64,000 nt of DNA from Streptomyces chromofuscus (GCF_015160875.1 NZ_CP063374.1:1922001-1986000); one strand, 5' to 3'. Positions 26,989-35,681 are shown, numbered from the stretch's first letter. A program made the numbers and translations. Notes: generated by a model from the sequence alone, not told the origin.

Positions 26989-27077
26989 ACCGACGAGGAG
27001 GCGACGCGGACGGCCACGGCGACACCTTGCCCGGCCTCTCCGGACGGCGCTGCGGACCGGTCCAGCATCCCCGTGCC

Positions 27078-27185
27078 CTACTGCTCGTCGGTGACGATCA
27101 GCGCCCGGTCGTGCTCGCGGTAGGGCCGGCGCACCGCCCCGGTGGTGTCGGTGCCGCCCAGGTCACCGAACCTGCCGGCAGGGTG
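27078..27185 (-). pseudogene. Relic of a TROVE/vWA (Ro60-type) protein C-terminus
   Basis: Leftward translation of this 108-bp piece gives RFGDLGGTDTTGAVRR followed by EHDRALIVTDEQ and a stop at 27078-27080. The GGTDT...AVR...HDR...IVTDEQ pattern is the von Willebrand-like tail of actinobacterial TROVE-domain (Ro RNA-binding) proteins. The rest of the gene is absent: the phosphatase gene abuts upstream and unrelated sequence follows. I read it as the footprint of a deletion. The identification rests on about 31 residues. Confidence 0.45.
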
Positions 27186-27187
27186 TT

Positions 27188-28636
27188 CTAACGACGCTGC
27201 CGCTTCCAGGGGCCGGTGATGGCGAGCATGATGCCCGGGTCCTGGATGTTGGCGTACAGGGTCCTGCCGTCGGGCGAGAAGGTGACGCCGGTGAACTCGC
27301 TGTACTCGGGCTCCTCTTCGCTGCCGACGTTCAGGTCGTTGCGGGCGATGGGGTAGGTGCGGCCGCTGTCGGTGGCGCCGAACAGGTGCTGCACGCCCTC
27401 GCCGTCCTCGGCGATGATGAGGCCGCCGTACGGGGAGACGGTGATGTTGTCCGGCCCGTCGAAGGCGCCGTCCTTGGACGGGTCCGGGTTGACGCCGAGC
27501 AGCACCTTCAGGGTGAGGGTGCGGCGCTTGGGGTCGTAGAACCAGACCTGGCCGCCGTGCTGGACGGGGCTCTCCTCACGGGCGTACGAGGAGACGATGT
27601 AGGCGCCGCCGTCGCCCCACCACATGCCCTCCAGCTTGCGGGCGCGGGTGACCTGACCCGCGCCGAACTGCTCGCGCACGGAGACGGACCTGGCGTCGCG
27701 GTCCGGGACGTCGACCCAGTCGACGCCGTAGACGGTGCCGACCTTGGTGGCGCGGGAGAGGTCGTCGACGAAGTGGCCGCCGGAGTTGAAGCACTTGGGC
27801 GCCTGGAGGACTCCGGCGTCGTCGGCGAGGGTGCGGAACTTCCCGGGGCCGTACTCGAAGCCCTTCGGCGGGGTCCAGCGGTAGAACAGGCCGTTGGGCT
27901 CGTCGGCGTCCTCGGTGAGGTAGGCGTGGCCGCGCTTGGGGTCGATGACGACGGCCTCGTGGTCGTAACGGCCGAAGAACTTCAGCGGCTTGGGTTCGCG
28001 GTTGGCGCGCCGGTCGCGGGGGTCGACCTCGAAGACGTAGCCGTGGTCCTTGGTCATGCCGTTCTCACCGGCCCGGTCCGCGTTCTCCTCGCAGGTCAGC
28101 CAGGTGCCCCAGGGGGTGGATCCGCCGGCGCAGTTGTTGGCGGTGCCGGCGATGCCGACCCATTCGGCGACCCGGCCGTCGGGGCGCACCTCGACGACCG
28201 TGCAGCCGCCGGGGGCGGCGGGGTCGTAGACCAGGCCCTCGGTGAGCGGGACCGGGTGGTCGTAGTCGGAGCGGGGGCCGTCCATCTCGTGGTTGTTGAC
28301 CAGCAGGGTGGTGCCGCGCGGGCCGGGGAAGGCCGCGGTGCCGTCGTGGTCGGCGGGGGTGAACTCGCCCGTCTCCAGCCTGGTCCGGCCCGCGTACGTG
28401 AGGATCTTGTAGGAGAAGCCGGCGGGCAGCGCGAGGATGCCGTCCGGGTCGGGCAGGAGCGGGCCGTATCCGATCCCGCCGTGCCCGGCCGCGGACTCCT
28501 CGCCCGTGGTCTCCGTCTCGGCGGACGCGAGAGCGCCGGGGGCGCTGGCGAGCGCGCCGACGGTGCCCGCGAGTGCGACGACGCCGGTGCCGGCGATCGC
28601 GGTGGTCCTGGCGAAGTCCCTGCGAGTGAGCGACAT
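27188..28636 (-). CDS. PhoX-type alkaline phosphatase (DUF839), Tat-exported
   Basis: The 482-residue protein begins MSLTRRDFARTT, a twin-arginine signal, followed by a hydrophobic core, so it should be exported folded. The body is a PhoX/DUF839 beta-propeller that normally holds Fe and Ca ions, with conserved segments VNNHEMDG, TWLTCEENAD, GRYDHEAVVIDP and FDGPDNITVSPYGG. These enzymes release phosphate from organic esters outside the cell. ATG 28636 follows AGGAG. A PHO-box-like repeat about 70 bp upstream indicates PhoP control under phosphate limitation. Confidence 0.88.
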   Translation of the reverse strand: MSLTRRDFARTTAIAGTGVVALAGTVGALASAPGALASAETETTGEESAAGHGGIGYGPLLPDPDGILALPAGFSYKILTYAGRTRLETGEFTPADHDGTAAFPGPRGTTLLVNNHEMDGPRSDYDHPVPLTEGLVYDPAAPGGCTVVEVRPDGRVAEWVGIAGTANNCAGGSTPWGTWLTCEENADRAGENGMTKDHGYVFEVDPRDRRANREPKPLKFFGRYDHEAVVIDPKRGHAYLTEDADEPNGLFYRWTPPKGFEYGPGKFRTLADDAGVLQAPKCFNSGGHFVDDLSRATKVGTVYGVDWVDVPDRDARSVSVREQFGAGQVTRARKLEGMWWGDGGAYIVSSYAREESPVQHGGQVWFYDPKRRTLTLKVLLGVNPDPSKDGAFDGPDNITVSPYGGLIIAEDGEGVQHLFGATDSGRTYPIARNDLNVGSEEEPEYSEFTGVTFSPDGRTLYANIQDPGIMLAITGPWKRQRR

Positions 28637-28703
28637 GCTGTCTCCTGTGACGGGAAGAGTTCCGTGGAGGGCGGCGGACCTCGGTCGGCGCAACGGTGTC
28701 GTC

Positions 28704-28725
28704 CGGCCGTGAACGCCGCTTGAAC
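28704..28725 (-). promoter_or_regulatory. PHO box upstream of the PhoX-type gene
   Basis: Read leftward the sequence is two 11-bp direct-repeat units, GTTCAAGCGGC and GTTCACGGCCG. Streptomyces PhoP binds tandem 11-bp units beginning GTTCA, so spacing and first five bases fit exactly; the second unit is weaker after position six. Confidence 0.65.
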
Positions 28726-28813
28726 ACCGGGCGACACCGCAGGGCTCGCTTCCGTGAATCCGTACGGCCCGTCAGCGGGCGCAGGCCGCTCCCCCGGCAG
28801 CACCGGCAGGACG

Positions 28814-30217
28814 TCAAACGGCCTGCTGCGAGCGGGCCTTGAAAGCCGCCTTGCGCGCTTCCTTGGCGATCCTCTTGTCCGGGTGGATGCGCCCCATCGC
28901 CTCCAGGACGTCGGCGGTGGCCGGATGGTCGACCCGCCAGGCCGCCGCGAAGAACCCGCTGTGCTGCTCGGCGAGACCCTCGACGAGGGCGCTCAGTTCC
29001 TCGGTGTTGCCCTCGGCGGCGAGCTGCGCGGCCAGGGTGTCCACGGTGAGCCAGAAGATCATCGTCTCGGACGGGGCGGGTACGTCCGCGCAGCCGTGCT
29101 CGGTCAGCCAGACCCGGGCGAGACCGCCCAGCTCGGGATCGTCGAGGACCTCTCGCAAGGCCGGTTCGGCTTCGGGGCCGACGAGGGAGAGGGCCTGCTG
29201 GCAGCGCAGCCGGCGCAGCGGGGCGCCCCGGTCGGAGCCGCGGGCGGCGGCAAGCAACTCCCGTGCGGCCACGAGGGGTTCGCGGCGGGCCAGCCACTGC
29301 TCGGTTTCGGCCTGAGCGGCCCGTGGCCCGAAGGCGGCCGTGGAGTCGAGCAGCGCGTCGGCGCCCTTGTCGGTCAGTTCGCCCACGGCCGGCGCCACGA
29401 AGCCGGCGTCCAGCAGTCGCGCCCGCAGCCCGTACAGGCCGAGCGGTGTGAGCCGGACCATGCCGTAGCGGGCGACGTCGTTCACGTCGACGTCGGCCGG
29501 GTCGTCGCCGTCCTCGGTCTCCGCCATCAGCGCCTCGTCGACCGGCCGGTAGTCCACCAGCCCCACCGGCTCCAGCATCCGGAACTGGTCGTCCAGCCGC
29601 ATCATCGCGTCGGACACCTGCTCCAGGACGTCGTTGGTGGGCTCGGACATGTCGCTGGGCAGGATCACCGACGCGGCGAGCGCGGGCAGCGGCACGGGCG
29701 CCCGGCCGGGACCGTCCTCGCTGACGGTGAGCACGTAGAGGTTGCCGAGCACGCCGTCGAGCAGCGCGGACTCCGCCTCGGTGTCCCCGTGCAGCGCGTC
29801 GGCGCCGGCCGGGCCGTCGAGGTCGGGCACGCCCGCGTCGGCGAGCACCGTCTCCAGAACGCCCTGCCATACGTCGAGCACGTCGTGCGGGGAGCCGCCG
29901 GTGAGCCGGCCCAGCTCCTCGCCGGCCGTGACCGCGCCGGCCGCCTCGTCGACGACCTCGACCAGCCCGGTGTCCAGGGCCACCCGCCAGGCAGCGCTCG
30001 CCAGCGCCGTCGCGTCGTGCCCACTCAGGCCGAGCGCCTCGGCCGCGGCCGGCAGCTGCTCGTCGACCAGTTGGCCCCCGGCGTCCACGCGGGTGCCGGG
30101 CCCGGCCCAGCGGGCGAGCCGGGCGGCCCGGGACAGCAACGGCGTGGACAGCGCGTCGCGCGCCAGCTCCGCTTCGGAGGTCAGCCGCACCGGCGGCAGG
30201 GGGGAGCTGTCTGACAT
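28814..30217 (-). CDS. Conserved actinobacterial hypothetical protein
   Basis: The 467-residue acidic, alanine/leucine-rich soluble protein has no signal peptide. The middle part (VARYGMVRLTPLGLYGLRARL...VGELTDKGADALLD) looks like a winged-helix segment. The last 150 residues are helical with HEAT-like character and a basic end (KEARKAAFKARSQ). I know it only as a conserved Streptomyces protein without assigned function. Start ATG 30217 lies after GGAGATT. It is upstream of the PhoX-type gene on the same strand, but 177 bp and a PHO box separate them. Confidence 0.75.
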   Translation of the reverse strand: MSDSSPLPPVRLTSEAELARDALSTPLLSRAARLARWAGPGTRVDAGGQLVDEQLPAAAEALGLSGHDATALASAAWRVALDTGLVEVVDEAAGAVTAGEELGRLTGGSPHDVLDVWQGVLETVLADAGVPDLDGPAGADALHGDTEAESALLDGVLGNLYVLTVSEDGPGRAPVPLPALAASVILPSDMSEPTNDVLEQVSDAMMRLDDQFRMLEPVGLVDYRPVDEALMAETEDGDDPADVDVNDVARYGMVRLTPLGLYGLRARLLDAGFVAPAVGELTDKGADALLDSTAAFGPRAAQAETEQWLARREPLVAARELLAAARGSDRGAPLRRLRCQQALSLVGPEAEPALREVLDDPELGGLARVWLTEHGCADVPAPSETMIFWLTVDTLAAQLAAEGNTEELSALVEGLAEQHSGFFAAAWRVDHPATADVLEAMGRIHPDKRIAKEARKAAFKARSQQAV

Positions 30218-30523
30218 CGGGGGAATCTCCTAGAGCGCCTCGAAGGCCGTACGAGCGTCTGCGCGCCGGACGACCGCCTCAAGCCGTCGCACGACTCAGC
30301 CACTCAGCCTAGACGGATTTGGCCGCATGGCGCCCGGTTCATCTCCCCGTCGGATGCCGTACACGGCCGAAACCTTGACAAGTGGCCTGACCGCGCAGGA
30401 AATTGACGCGCGTAGAAGTTGGGGGGACAGGTGTTCACTCCGTTCACGGTTTCTCCGCGCGTCGTCGCTGTTCCAGGTGCCACCCACGTCCCGGCGCTCA
30501 CGTAAATCCCCGGAGGGATCCCG
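30218..30523. other. Divergent intergenic region, hypothetical / secreted nuclease
   Basis: About 306 bp. TTGACA (30375-30380) is a possible -35 for the nuclease without a convincing -10. A GTTCACTCCGTTCACGG repeat at 30433-30449 resembles PHO half-sites, but the units are 9 bp rather than 11 bp apart. No gene is seen. Confidence 0.4.
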
Positions 30524-32350
30524 TTGCCGAGCAAGTCTTCCGCGCGCCTCGCCGCGCTCACCGTCGCCGCCGTCTGTTCCGCGGCGTCCACCGTCGTCAT
30601 CGCCTCGCCCGCGCACGCGGAGGCGGTGCGCATCCATGACATCCAGGGCAGTACGCGGACCTCCCCGTACGCCGGCAAGCAGGTCACGGACGTGGCCGGA
30701 ATCGTCACCGGCGTGCGCACCTACGGTTCGTCGCGCGGCTTCTGGATCCAGGACCCGAGCGCGGACGCCGACCCGGCCACCAGTGAGGGCATCTTCGTCT
30801 TCACCAGCTCCACCCCGAAGGTCGCCGTCGGGGACTCGGTGACCGTTTCCGGAACCATCTCCGAGTACGTGCCGGGCGGCACCTCATCCGGCAACCAGGC
30901 GCTCACCGAGATCACGCGGCCGACGATCACCGTCGTGTCCAGCGGCAACCCGGTCCCGGCCGCCACGGTGATCGACGCGGAGACGCTGCCGGACGCCTAC
31001 ACACCGGCCGGCGACCCGGCGGCGAACGGCTCCGTCAACAGCTTGACGCTCCAGCCGCAGAAGTACGCCCTGGACCACTACGAGTCCCTGGAAGGCATGA
31101 ACGTCCAGGTCGCCGACACCCGCGTGGTCGGCGCCACCGACCCGTACACCGAGCTGTGGGTCACGGTGAAGCCGCGCGAGAACGCGAGCCGCCACGGCGG
31201 CACGGTCTACGGCTCGTACTCCGCGCAGAACACCGGCCGGCTGCAGATCCAGTCCCTCGGCGCGGTCGCCGACTTCCCGGACGCGAACGTCGGCGACACG
31301 CTCGCCGGCACCACGGCCGGCCCGCTCGACTACAACCAGTTCGGTGGTTACACCCTCGTCGCGCGTGAGCTCGGCACCCTGAAGCAGGGCGGCCTGAAGC
31401 GCGAGACGACCCGCAAGCAGGGGCGCGGCGAGCTGGCGGTGGCGACGTACAACGTCGAGAACCTCGACCCGGCCGACGCCACGTTCGACGAGCACGCCGC
31501 CGCGATCGTGCACCACCTGCAGTCGCCGGACATCGTGTCCCTGGAGGAGATCCAGGACAACAACGGCGCGCAGAACGACGGCACGGTCGCCGCCGACCAG
31601 ACGCTGACCAAGCTGATCGACGCGATCGTCGCCGCGGGCGGCCCGGCGTACGAGTGGCGGGCGATCGACCCGGTGAACAACGCCGACGGCGGCGAGCCGG
31701 GCGGCAACATCCGCCAGGCGTTCCTGTTCAACCCGGAGCGGGTGTCCTTCACCGACCGCGCGGGCGGCGACGCGACGACCGCCGTGGGTGTGACGAGGGA
31801 GCGCGGCAAAGCGGCGCTGACGGTCTCCCCCGGCCGGATCGACCCGGCGAACACGGCGTGGGCGAACAGCCGCAAACCGCTGGCCGGCGAGTTCACCTTC
31901 CGTGGCAAGACGGTCTTCGTGATCGCGAACCACTTCAACTCCAAGGGCGGCGACCAGGGGCTGACCGCCCAGTACCAGCCGCCGAGCCGCAGCTCGGAGA
32001 CCCAGCGCCACCTCCAGGCGACCGCGGTGAACGCGTTCGTGAAGCAGATCCTGGACACCCAGAAGAACGCGGACGTCGTCACGCTCGGCGACATCAACGA
32101 CTTCGAGTTCTCCGACACGGTGGAGATCCTGGAAGGCGACGGCGAGCTGTGGTCGGCGATCAAGTCGCTGCCCCGGAGCGAGCGTTACTCGTACGTCTAC
32201 CAGGGCAACAGCCAGACGCTGGACCAGATCCTGATCAGCCCGTCGATCCGGCGCGGCTGCGACTTCGCGTACGACAGCGTGCACATCAACGCCGAGTTCC
32301 ACGACCAGATCAGCGACCACGACCCGCAGGTGCTGCGGTTCCGTCCGTAA
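30524..32350 (+). CDS. Secreted ExeM/NucH-like endonuclease
   Basis: The 608-residue protein starts at TTG 30524 with GGAGG 7-8 nt upstream and has a signal peptide ending near PAHAEA. Residues 35-290 form an N-terminal OB-fold-like region (GFWIQDP, VGDSVTVSG). Residues 300-608 are an endonuclease/exonuclease/phosphatase domain with the metal and catalytic motifs ATYNVENL, LEEIQDN, VIANHFNSKGG, GDINDFE and SDHDP. It should degrade extracellular DNA or RNA. A phosphate- or nitrogen-scavenging role beside the PhoX-type gene is inference. A strong terminator follows. Confidence 0.9.
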   Translation: MPSKSSARLAALTVAAVCSAASTVVIASPAHAEAVRIHDIQGSTRTSPYAGKQVTDVAGIVTGVRTYGSSRGFWIQDPSADADPATSEGIFVFTSSTPKVAVGDSVTVSGTISEYVPGGTSSGNQALTEITRPTITVVSSGNPVPAATVIDAETLPDAYTPAGDPAANGSVNSLTLQPQKYALDHYESLEGMNVQVADTRVVGATDPYTELWVTVKPRENASRHGGTVYGSYSAQNTGRLQIQSLGAVADFPDANVGDTLAGTTAGPLDYNQFGGYTLVARELGTLKQGGLKRETTRKQGRGELAVATYNVENLDPADATFDEHAAAIVHHLQSPDIVSLEEIQDNNGAQNDGTVAADQTLTKLIDAIVAAGGPAYEWRAIDPVNNADGGEPGGNIRQAFLFNPERVSFTDRAGGDATTAVGVTRERGKAALTVSPGRIDPANTAWANSRKPLAGEFTFRGKTVFVIANHFNSKGGDQGLTAQYQPPSRSSETQRHLQATAVNAFVKQILDTQKNADVVTLGDINDFEFSDTVEILEGDGELWSAIKSLPRSERYSYVYQGNSQTLDQILISPSIRRGCDFAYDSVHINAEFHDQISDHDPQVLRFRP

Positions 32351-32363
32351 CCGGTCGTGAACT

Positions 32364-32406
32364 CCGGCAGGGCCGGCCGAACTCCCCGTTCAGCCGGCCC
32401 TGCCGG
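32364..32406. terminator. Terminator hairpin after nuclease gene
   Basis: A perfect 14-bp stem (arms 32364-32377 and 32393-32406, 15-nt loop) starts 14 bp after the nuclease stop and lies between convergent genes. Confidence 0.8.
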
Positions 32407-32575
32407 GCGGCCCCGCGCCCGAAGAAGCGGAGCATCGCGTCGAGGAGCCGGCCCTCGGGCCCGCGCGCCGGCGAAGGCGACCGGGCCCGCCACCGAACGT
32501 GGTGAGCGAGGTACGCGCGCCCGGTGTACACGTGGAAGTCGGTGTCCGGCGCCGTCTACCGCCCGCCGTGCCGCC

Positions 32576-32657
32576 GCCGCATCAGCGTCGCCGCCACGAC
32601 GACCGCGCCGGCCGCCGCCGCATCATCGTCGCCGCCACGACGACGGCACCGGCCGCC
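32576..32657. repeat. 41-bp imperfect tandem duplication at a gene end
   Basis: Two copies, aligned at ATCAGCGTCG (32581) and ATCATCGTCG (32622), are 41 bp apart and nearly identical. Because 41 is not a multiple of three, the duplication changes the frame of the DUF3618 C-terminus. Confidence 0.75.
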
Positions 32658-33061
32658 GCGCCCGCCGCCAGCACCGGCCCGGGGTGCCGCAGCCCCGCCA
32701 GGACGACCGTGCGCACCGGCTGCGGTACGGCACCGTGCTCGACGGCCTCGCTCGCCCGAGCGGCCTTGCCCTGGACGGCGTGGCCGGCCTTGGCGGCCCT
32801 GCCCTGCACGCCGTGGCCCGCCTGCGCCGCCTTGCCCTGCACGGCGTGGCCGGCGTGGGCGGCGGTGCTGCGCAGCTGGACGGTCATCGCGCCGGCCTTG
32901 TCCTTCAGGTCGGCGGCGCGCGCCTTGGCCCGCCCCTTGACGTCCGCCTTGGCCGCCAGCTCCTCGACCGTGTCGCCGAGTTGGCTGCGGGTCTTCTCTA
33001 TCTGCCGGCGCAGCTCGTCGGGCCCCTTGGCGCCGGTGCCCTGCGTCGTCCTGTCTGTCAT
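32582..33061 (-). CDS. DUF3618 membrane-anchored protein with altered C-terminus
   Basis: The 159-residue protein begins MTDRTTQG at ATG 33061, overlapping the stop of the Holin-X gene (ATGA). The N-terminus has the DUF3618 helix (PDELRRQIEKTRSQLGDTVEELAAKADVK). A run of GHAVQGKAA-like repeats and one transmembrane helix (PVLAAGAAAGAVVVAAT) follow. It ends MMRRRPARSSWRRR. The other frame across the duplicated 41 bp would end LMRRRHGGR, probably the ancestral tail. Function is unknown, probably envelope-associated. Confidence 0.8.
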   Translation of the reverse strand: MTDRTTQGTGAKGPDELRRQIEKTRSQLGDTVEELAAKADVKGRAKARAADLKDKAGAMTVQLRSTAAHAGHAVQGKAAQAGHGVQGRAAKAGHAVQGKAARASEAVEHGAVPQPVRTVVLAGLRHPGPVLAAGAAAGAVVVAATMMRRRPARSSWRRR

Positions 33062-33477
33062 CGATGTGCCCTTTCCCTGATCTCCTCGACATCGGCCCTG
33101 ACGCTGCCGAGGGTCACCTCGGGCGTGGGGGGTGCCGCACGGCGCAGCTGGGAGCGGCCGGTCACGGCCAGTATTCCGGCGAGCGCGAAGAGCACGCCCG
33201 TGACGATCAGCGCCGCGGCCCAGACCGGCAACGTCAGCGAGAGCGCGGCGGTGGCCGTGGCGGCGAGGGCGAGCAGCCCGGCGTAGGCGACGGCGCCCGC
33301 GGCGCCGAGAAGTCCGCCGCCGCGGCCCGCGCGCCGGCCCTTCTCGGCCAGTTCCTCCTTGGCGAGGCTCACTTCCTGTCGCACGAGCTGGGAGAGTTGT
33401 TCGGTTGCCTGCCCGACGAGTTCGCCCACCGAGTGGTGCTGCTCGGCCGCGGGCCTGGCGTGCGTGGTACCGGTCAC
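33058..33477 (-). CDS. Actinobacterial Holin-X family membrane protein
   Basis: The 139-residue protein has an amphipathic N-terminal helix (SVGELVGQATEQLSQLVRQEVSLAKEEL) and two transmembrane helices, the pattern of the Holin-X family (PF07332 type). The family name comes from phage holins, but these chromosomal proteins are of unknown, probably envelope, function. GTG 33477 has GGAGGCGG upstream. It is translationally coupled to the DUF3618 gene, a frequent pairing. Confidence 0.82.
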   Translation of the reverse strand: MTGTTHARPAAEQHHSVGELVGQATEQLSQLVRQEVSLAKEELAEKGRRAGRGGGLLGAAGAVAYAGLLALAATATAALSLTLPVWAAALIVTGVLFALAGILAVTGRSQLRRAAPPTPEVTLGSVRADVEEIRERAHR

Positions 33478-33531
33478 GGTGTTCCGCCTCCTCTCGGTTC
33501 GTGAACACCCGGGTACCCGCGCCTGCCCTCC

Positions 33532-34287
33532 CTACCCCTGACCCGCCTCCCCGCCCCTACGCCGCCCGAGCCGCGCGAGCTGGGCCTGCAACCAGTCCAG
33601 GCGGGCCTGCAACAGCGCTGCCTCGGCGACGAGTTCGGGCACGCCGAGGTCCGGGGGCATCGGGGTCGGCAGGCCTGGCTCGGCGAGGCCGCCTTTTGGT
33701 CGTCCGGGCGTCGACCGCTCGGGCACATCGGAGGCCGCCCTCCGGTCCGTGCCCGCCTCCGCCACGACGCGCAGCCCGTCCCCGGCCAGCCGGGCGAAGG
33801 AAGCCAGGGAGACGGACGTACGGCCGCGCAGGCAGCCGGCGCAGGAGGGGGCCAGGCCGTACCAGCCGGGCCTGCCCCAGCCGGCGTCGGCGAGCGCCAC
33901 CGCCGTCGCGCCACAGACGCAGGGCCCGACGGTCGCCGTGCGCACCCGCTGGCGGGCGTACCGGAAGCCCCGTTCGAAGCGGATGTACCGGCCGAGCACC
34001 CACACCTCCAGCACAACGGCCGTCCGGTGCTCGGCGGTGCACAGCAGGTCCTCGGCCACCGATCGGTCGTGCACGCAGTGGAAACCGCAGTCGCAGCGGC
34101 GGTGCGGCGCGGCGTGCCGCAGACCGTAGACACAGGACGCGTCGGCCACGACTCCGTACGGCAGCGCGCCGCCCAGCGACACACCGGTGAACCCGGCCCG
34201 GGTGCCGTCCCGCGACAGCACCGGGTGGGCGATCTTGTATCCGGTCGGCGACTCCGTCGGGCGTTCCTCCGGAAGCCGCAGCCTCAT
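33532..34287 (-). CDS. Cysteine-rich zinc-ribbon-like protein, unknown function
   Basis: The 251-residue product starts at ATG 34287, overlapping the stop of a 44-residue ORF (ATGA). Three cysteine clusters, RRCDCGFHC, PCVCGA and CAGC, suggest one or more structural zinc sites. The C-terminal 40 residues (PELVAEAALLQARLDWLQAQL) form a leucine-rich coiled coil. There is no signal peptide or membrane helix. It is a conserved Streptomyces protein of unknown role; the longer upstream frame is a shadow of the small gene. Confidence 0.7.
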   Translation of the reverse strand: MRLRLPEERPTESPTGYKIAHPVLSRDGTRAGFTGVSLGGALPYGVVADASCVYGLRHAAPHRRCDCGFHCVHDRSVAEDLLCTAEHRTAVVLEVWVLGRYIRFERGFRYARQRVRTATVGPCVCGATAVALADAGWGRPGWYGLAPSCAGCLRGRTSVSLASFARLAGDGLRVVAEAGTDRRAASDVPERSTPGRPKGGLAEPGLPTPMPPDLGVPELVAEAALLQARLDWLQAQLARLGRRRGGEAGQG

Positions 34288-34418
34288 CGGGCGGTCGGCG
34301 CCTCTTCGGGCACGGACTCCGCCACGTCCTCGATCCCGGCCGGGAGTTCGAGTTCTTCCTCGTGGGCGACGGGCTGCTCCTCCGCGACTCCCGCGGCGAT
34401 TGCCTTGCCGAGCTTCAT
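34284..34418 (-). CDS. 44-residue acidic protein coupled to zinc-ribbon gene
   Basis: A short leftward ORF starts at ATG 34418, with GGGAGG 5 nt upstream, and reads MKLGKAIAAGV followed by a very acidic stretch (EEELELPAGIEDVAESVPEE), ending TAR. Its TGA overlaps the ATG of the zinc-ribbon gene, so translation of the two is probably linked. Strong ribosome site, coupling and normal codon bias support it. The function is unknown; it could be a small partner or leader peptide. Confidence 0.6.
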   Translation of the reverse strand: MKLGKAIAAGVAEEQPVAHEEELELPAGIEDVAESVPEEAPTAR

Positions 34419-34558
34419 GACGCCTCCCAGGACCAGATGGTGGTGGACCGTCCCGGCCATGGTGACTCATGAGGGGCCGCGTTGCCCATAGGGGCCTCGC
34501 GTCCCGCCCCGCACACCGCACTTCAGAGTCGCTTACGAATACGTCGTAGGAAATTTAA

Positions 34559-35518
34559 GTGGATGTGAACGATCGCCCTGCCGACACTACTCCCATGACC
34601 AGCACCGACGGCACCTCACCCGCGCCGCCCTTCGGCCGCGCCCTCTGCGCGATGATCACCCCGTTCACCGAGGCGGGCGCGCTCGACCTGGACGGTGCGC
34701 AGCGGCTCGCCGACCGGCTGGTGTCACGGGGCTGCGACGGGCTGGTGCTCAACGGCACGACGGGCGAGTCGCCGACCACGTCCGACGCCGAGAAGGCCGC
34801 GCTCGTCCGGGCGGTGCGGGAGACGGTCGGGGACCGCGCGTCCCTCGTCACGGGCGTGGGCACCTCCGACACCCGCCACACGATCGAGCTCACCCGGCAG
34901 GCGGAGCGGGCGGGCGCGGACGGCGTCCTGGTCGTCACCCCTTACTACAGCCGGCCCCCGCAGGACGCCCTGGAGGTGCACTTCCGGGAGGTGGCGGACG
35001 CGTCCGGCCTGCCGCTCGTGCTGTACGACATCCCGGCCCGCACCGGCACCCGCATCGAGCCGGAGACGCTGATCCGGCTCGCCGCGCACCCCCGCGTCGT
35101 GGCGGTCAAGGACTGCTCGTACGACTTCCTCGGCACGCAGAAGGTCCTGTCCCGCACGGACCTGGCGTACTACGCGGGCTGCGACGAGCACGTGCTCGCC
35201 CTGTACGCGGTGGGTGCGGCGGGCTGCGTCAGTACCGTGGCGAACGTGATTCCCCGTCACATCCGCGCGCTCTTGGACGACTTCGACGCGGGCGACACGG
35301 CCGGCGCGGCGCGCCGCCAGCAGCAGGCGGTGCCGCTGGTCGAGGCGATGATGTGCGCCGGACTCCCCGGCACGGTCACCGCGAAGGCCGTCCTGTCCGC
35401 GCTGGACCTGCCGTCGGGCCCGGTCCGCCCGCCCCTGCGTCCGGCGGGCCGTGAGGCGAGGGACGGACTGATGAGGGCGTACGAGGAACTGGCGGCGTAC
35501 GAGGAACTGTCCGCGTGA
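34559..35518 (+). CDS. dapA: 4-hydroxy-tetrahydrodipicolinate synthase
   Basis: The enzyme condenses pyruvate with aspartate semialdehyde in the diaminopimelate/lysine pathway. Class I aldolase features are NGTTGESPTT, the catalytic tyrosine in LVLYDIPARTG and the Schiff-base lysine in VVAVKDCS. With GTG 34559 it has 319 residues. AGGAAA just upstream could be a ribosome site, or TAGGAA could be a -10 of a leaderless message. ATG 34595 (307 residues) is the alternative and lacks a ribosome site. DapD, a later step, is encoded 2 kb away on the other strand. Confidence 0.87.
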   Translation: MDVNDRPADTTPMTSTDGTSPAPPFGRALCAMITPFTEAGALDLDGAQRLADRLVSRGCDGLVLNGTTGESPTTSDAEKAALVRAVRETVGDRASLVTGVGTSDTRHTIELTRQAERAGADGVLVVTPYYSRPPQDALEVHFREVADASGLPLVLYDIPARTGTRIEPETLIRLAAHPRVVAVKDCSYDFLGTQKVLSRTDLAYYAGCDEHVLALYAVGAAGCVSTVANVIPRHIRALLDDFDAGDTAGAARRQQQAVPLVEAMMCAGLPGTVTAKAVLSALDLPSGPVRPPLRPAGREARDGLMRAYEELAAYEELSA

Positions 35519-35681
35519 CCGGAAAGGCCCGGGGCCCCGACCGCTCACCATGTCTCCATGGCCCGCACGCGGTAGGGACCCCGGGCCCTGGCGCTCGCCG
35601 CGCTCATGGCCGGCACGGCGCTCGTCTCACTCCTGGCCTTCCCAGCACTGCTGCCACTGCCGGCAGTCGCGGCGCGACGGA

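Noticed and set aside
30433..30449. GTTCACTCCGTTCACGG upstream of the secreted nuclease as a PHO box
   Set aside because: The two GTTCA units are 9 bp apart, not the 11 bp required for PhoP tandem units, so it is not called a site.
33058..33477. Holin-X gene as evidence of prophage
   Set aside because: This family is chromosomal and widespread in actinobacteria, and no other phage genes are nearby.
34559..35518. DapA-like protein as a sugar-acid dehydratase linked to the uronate locus
   Set aside because: Its VVAVKDCS lysine motif and LVLYDIPARTG are typical of DapA, unlike the GLKDGLGD protein at 17042-17983.
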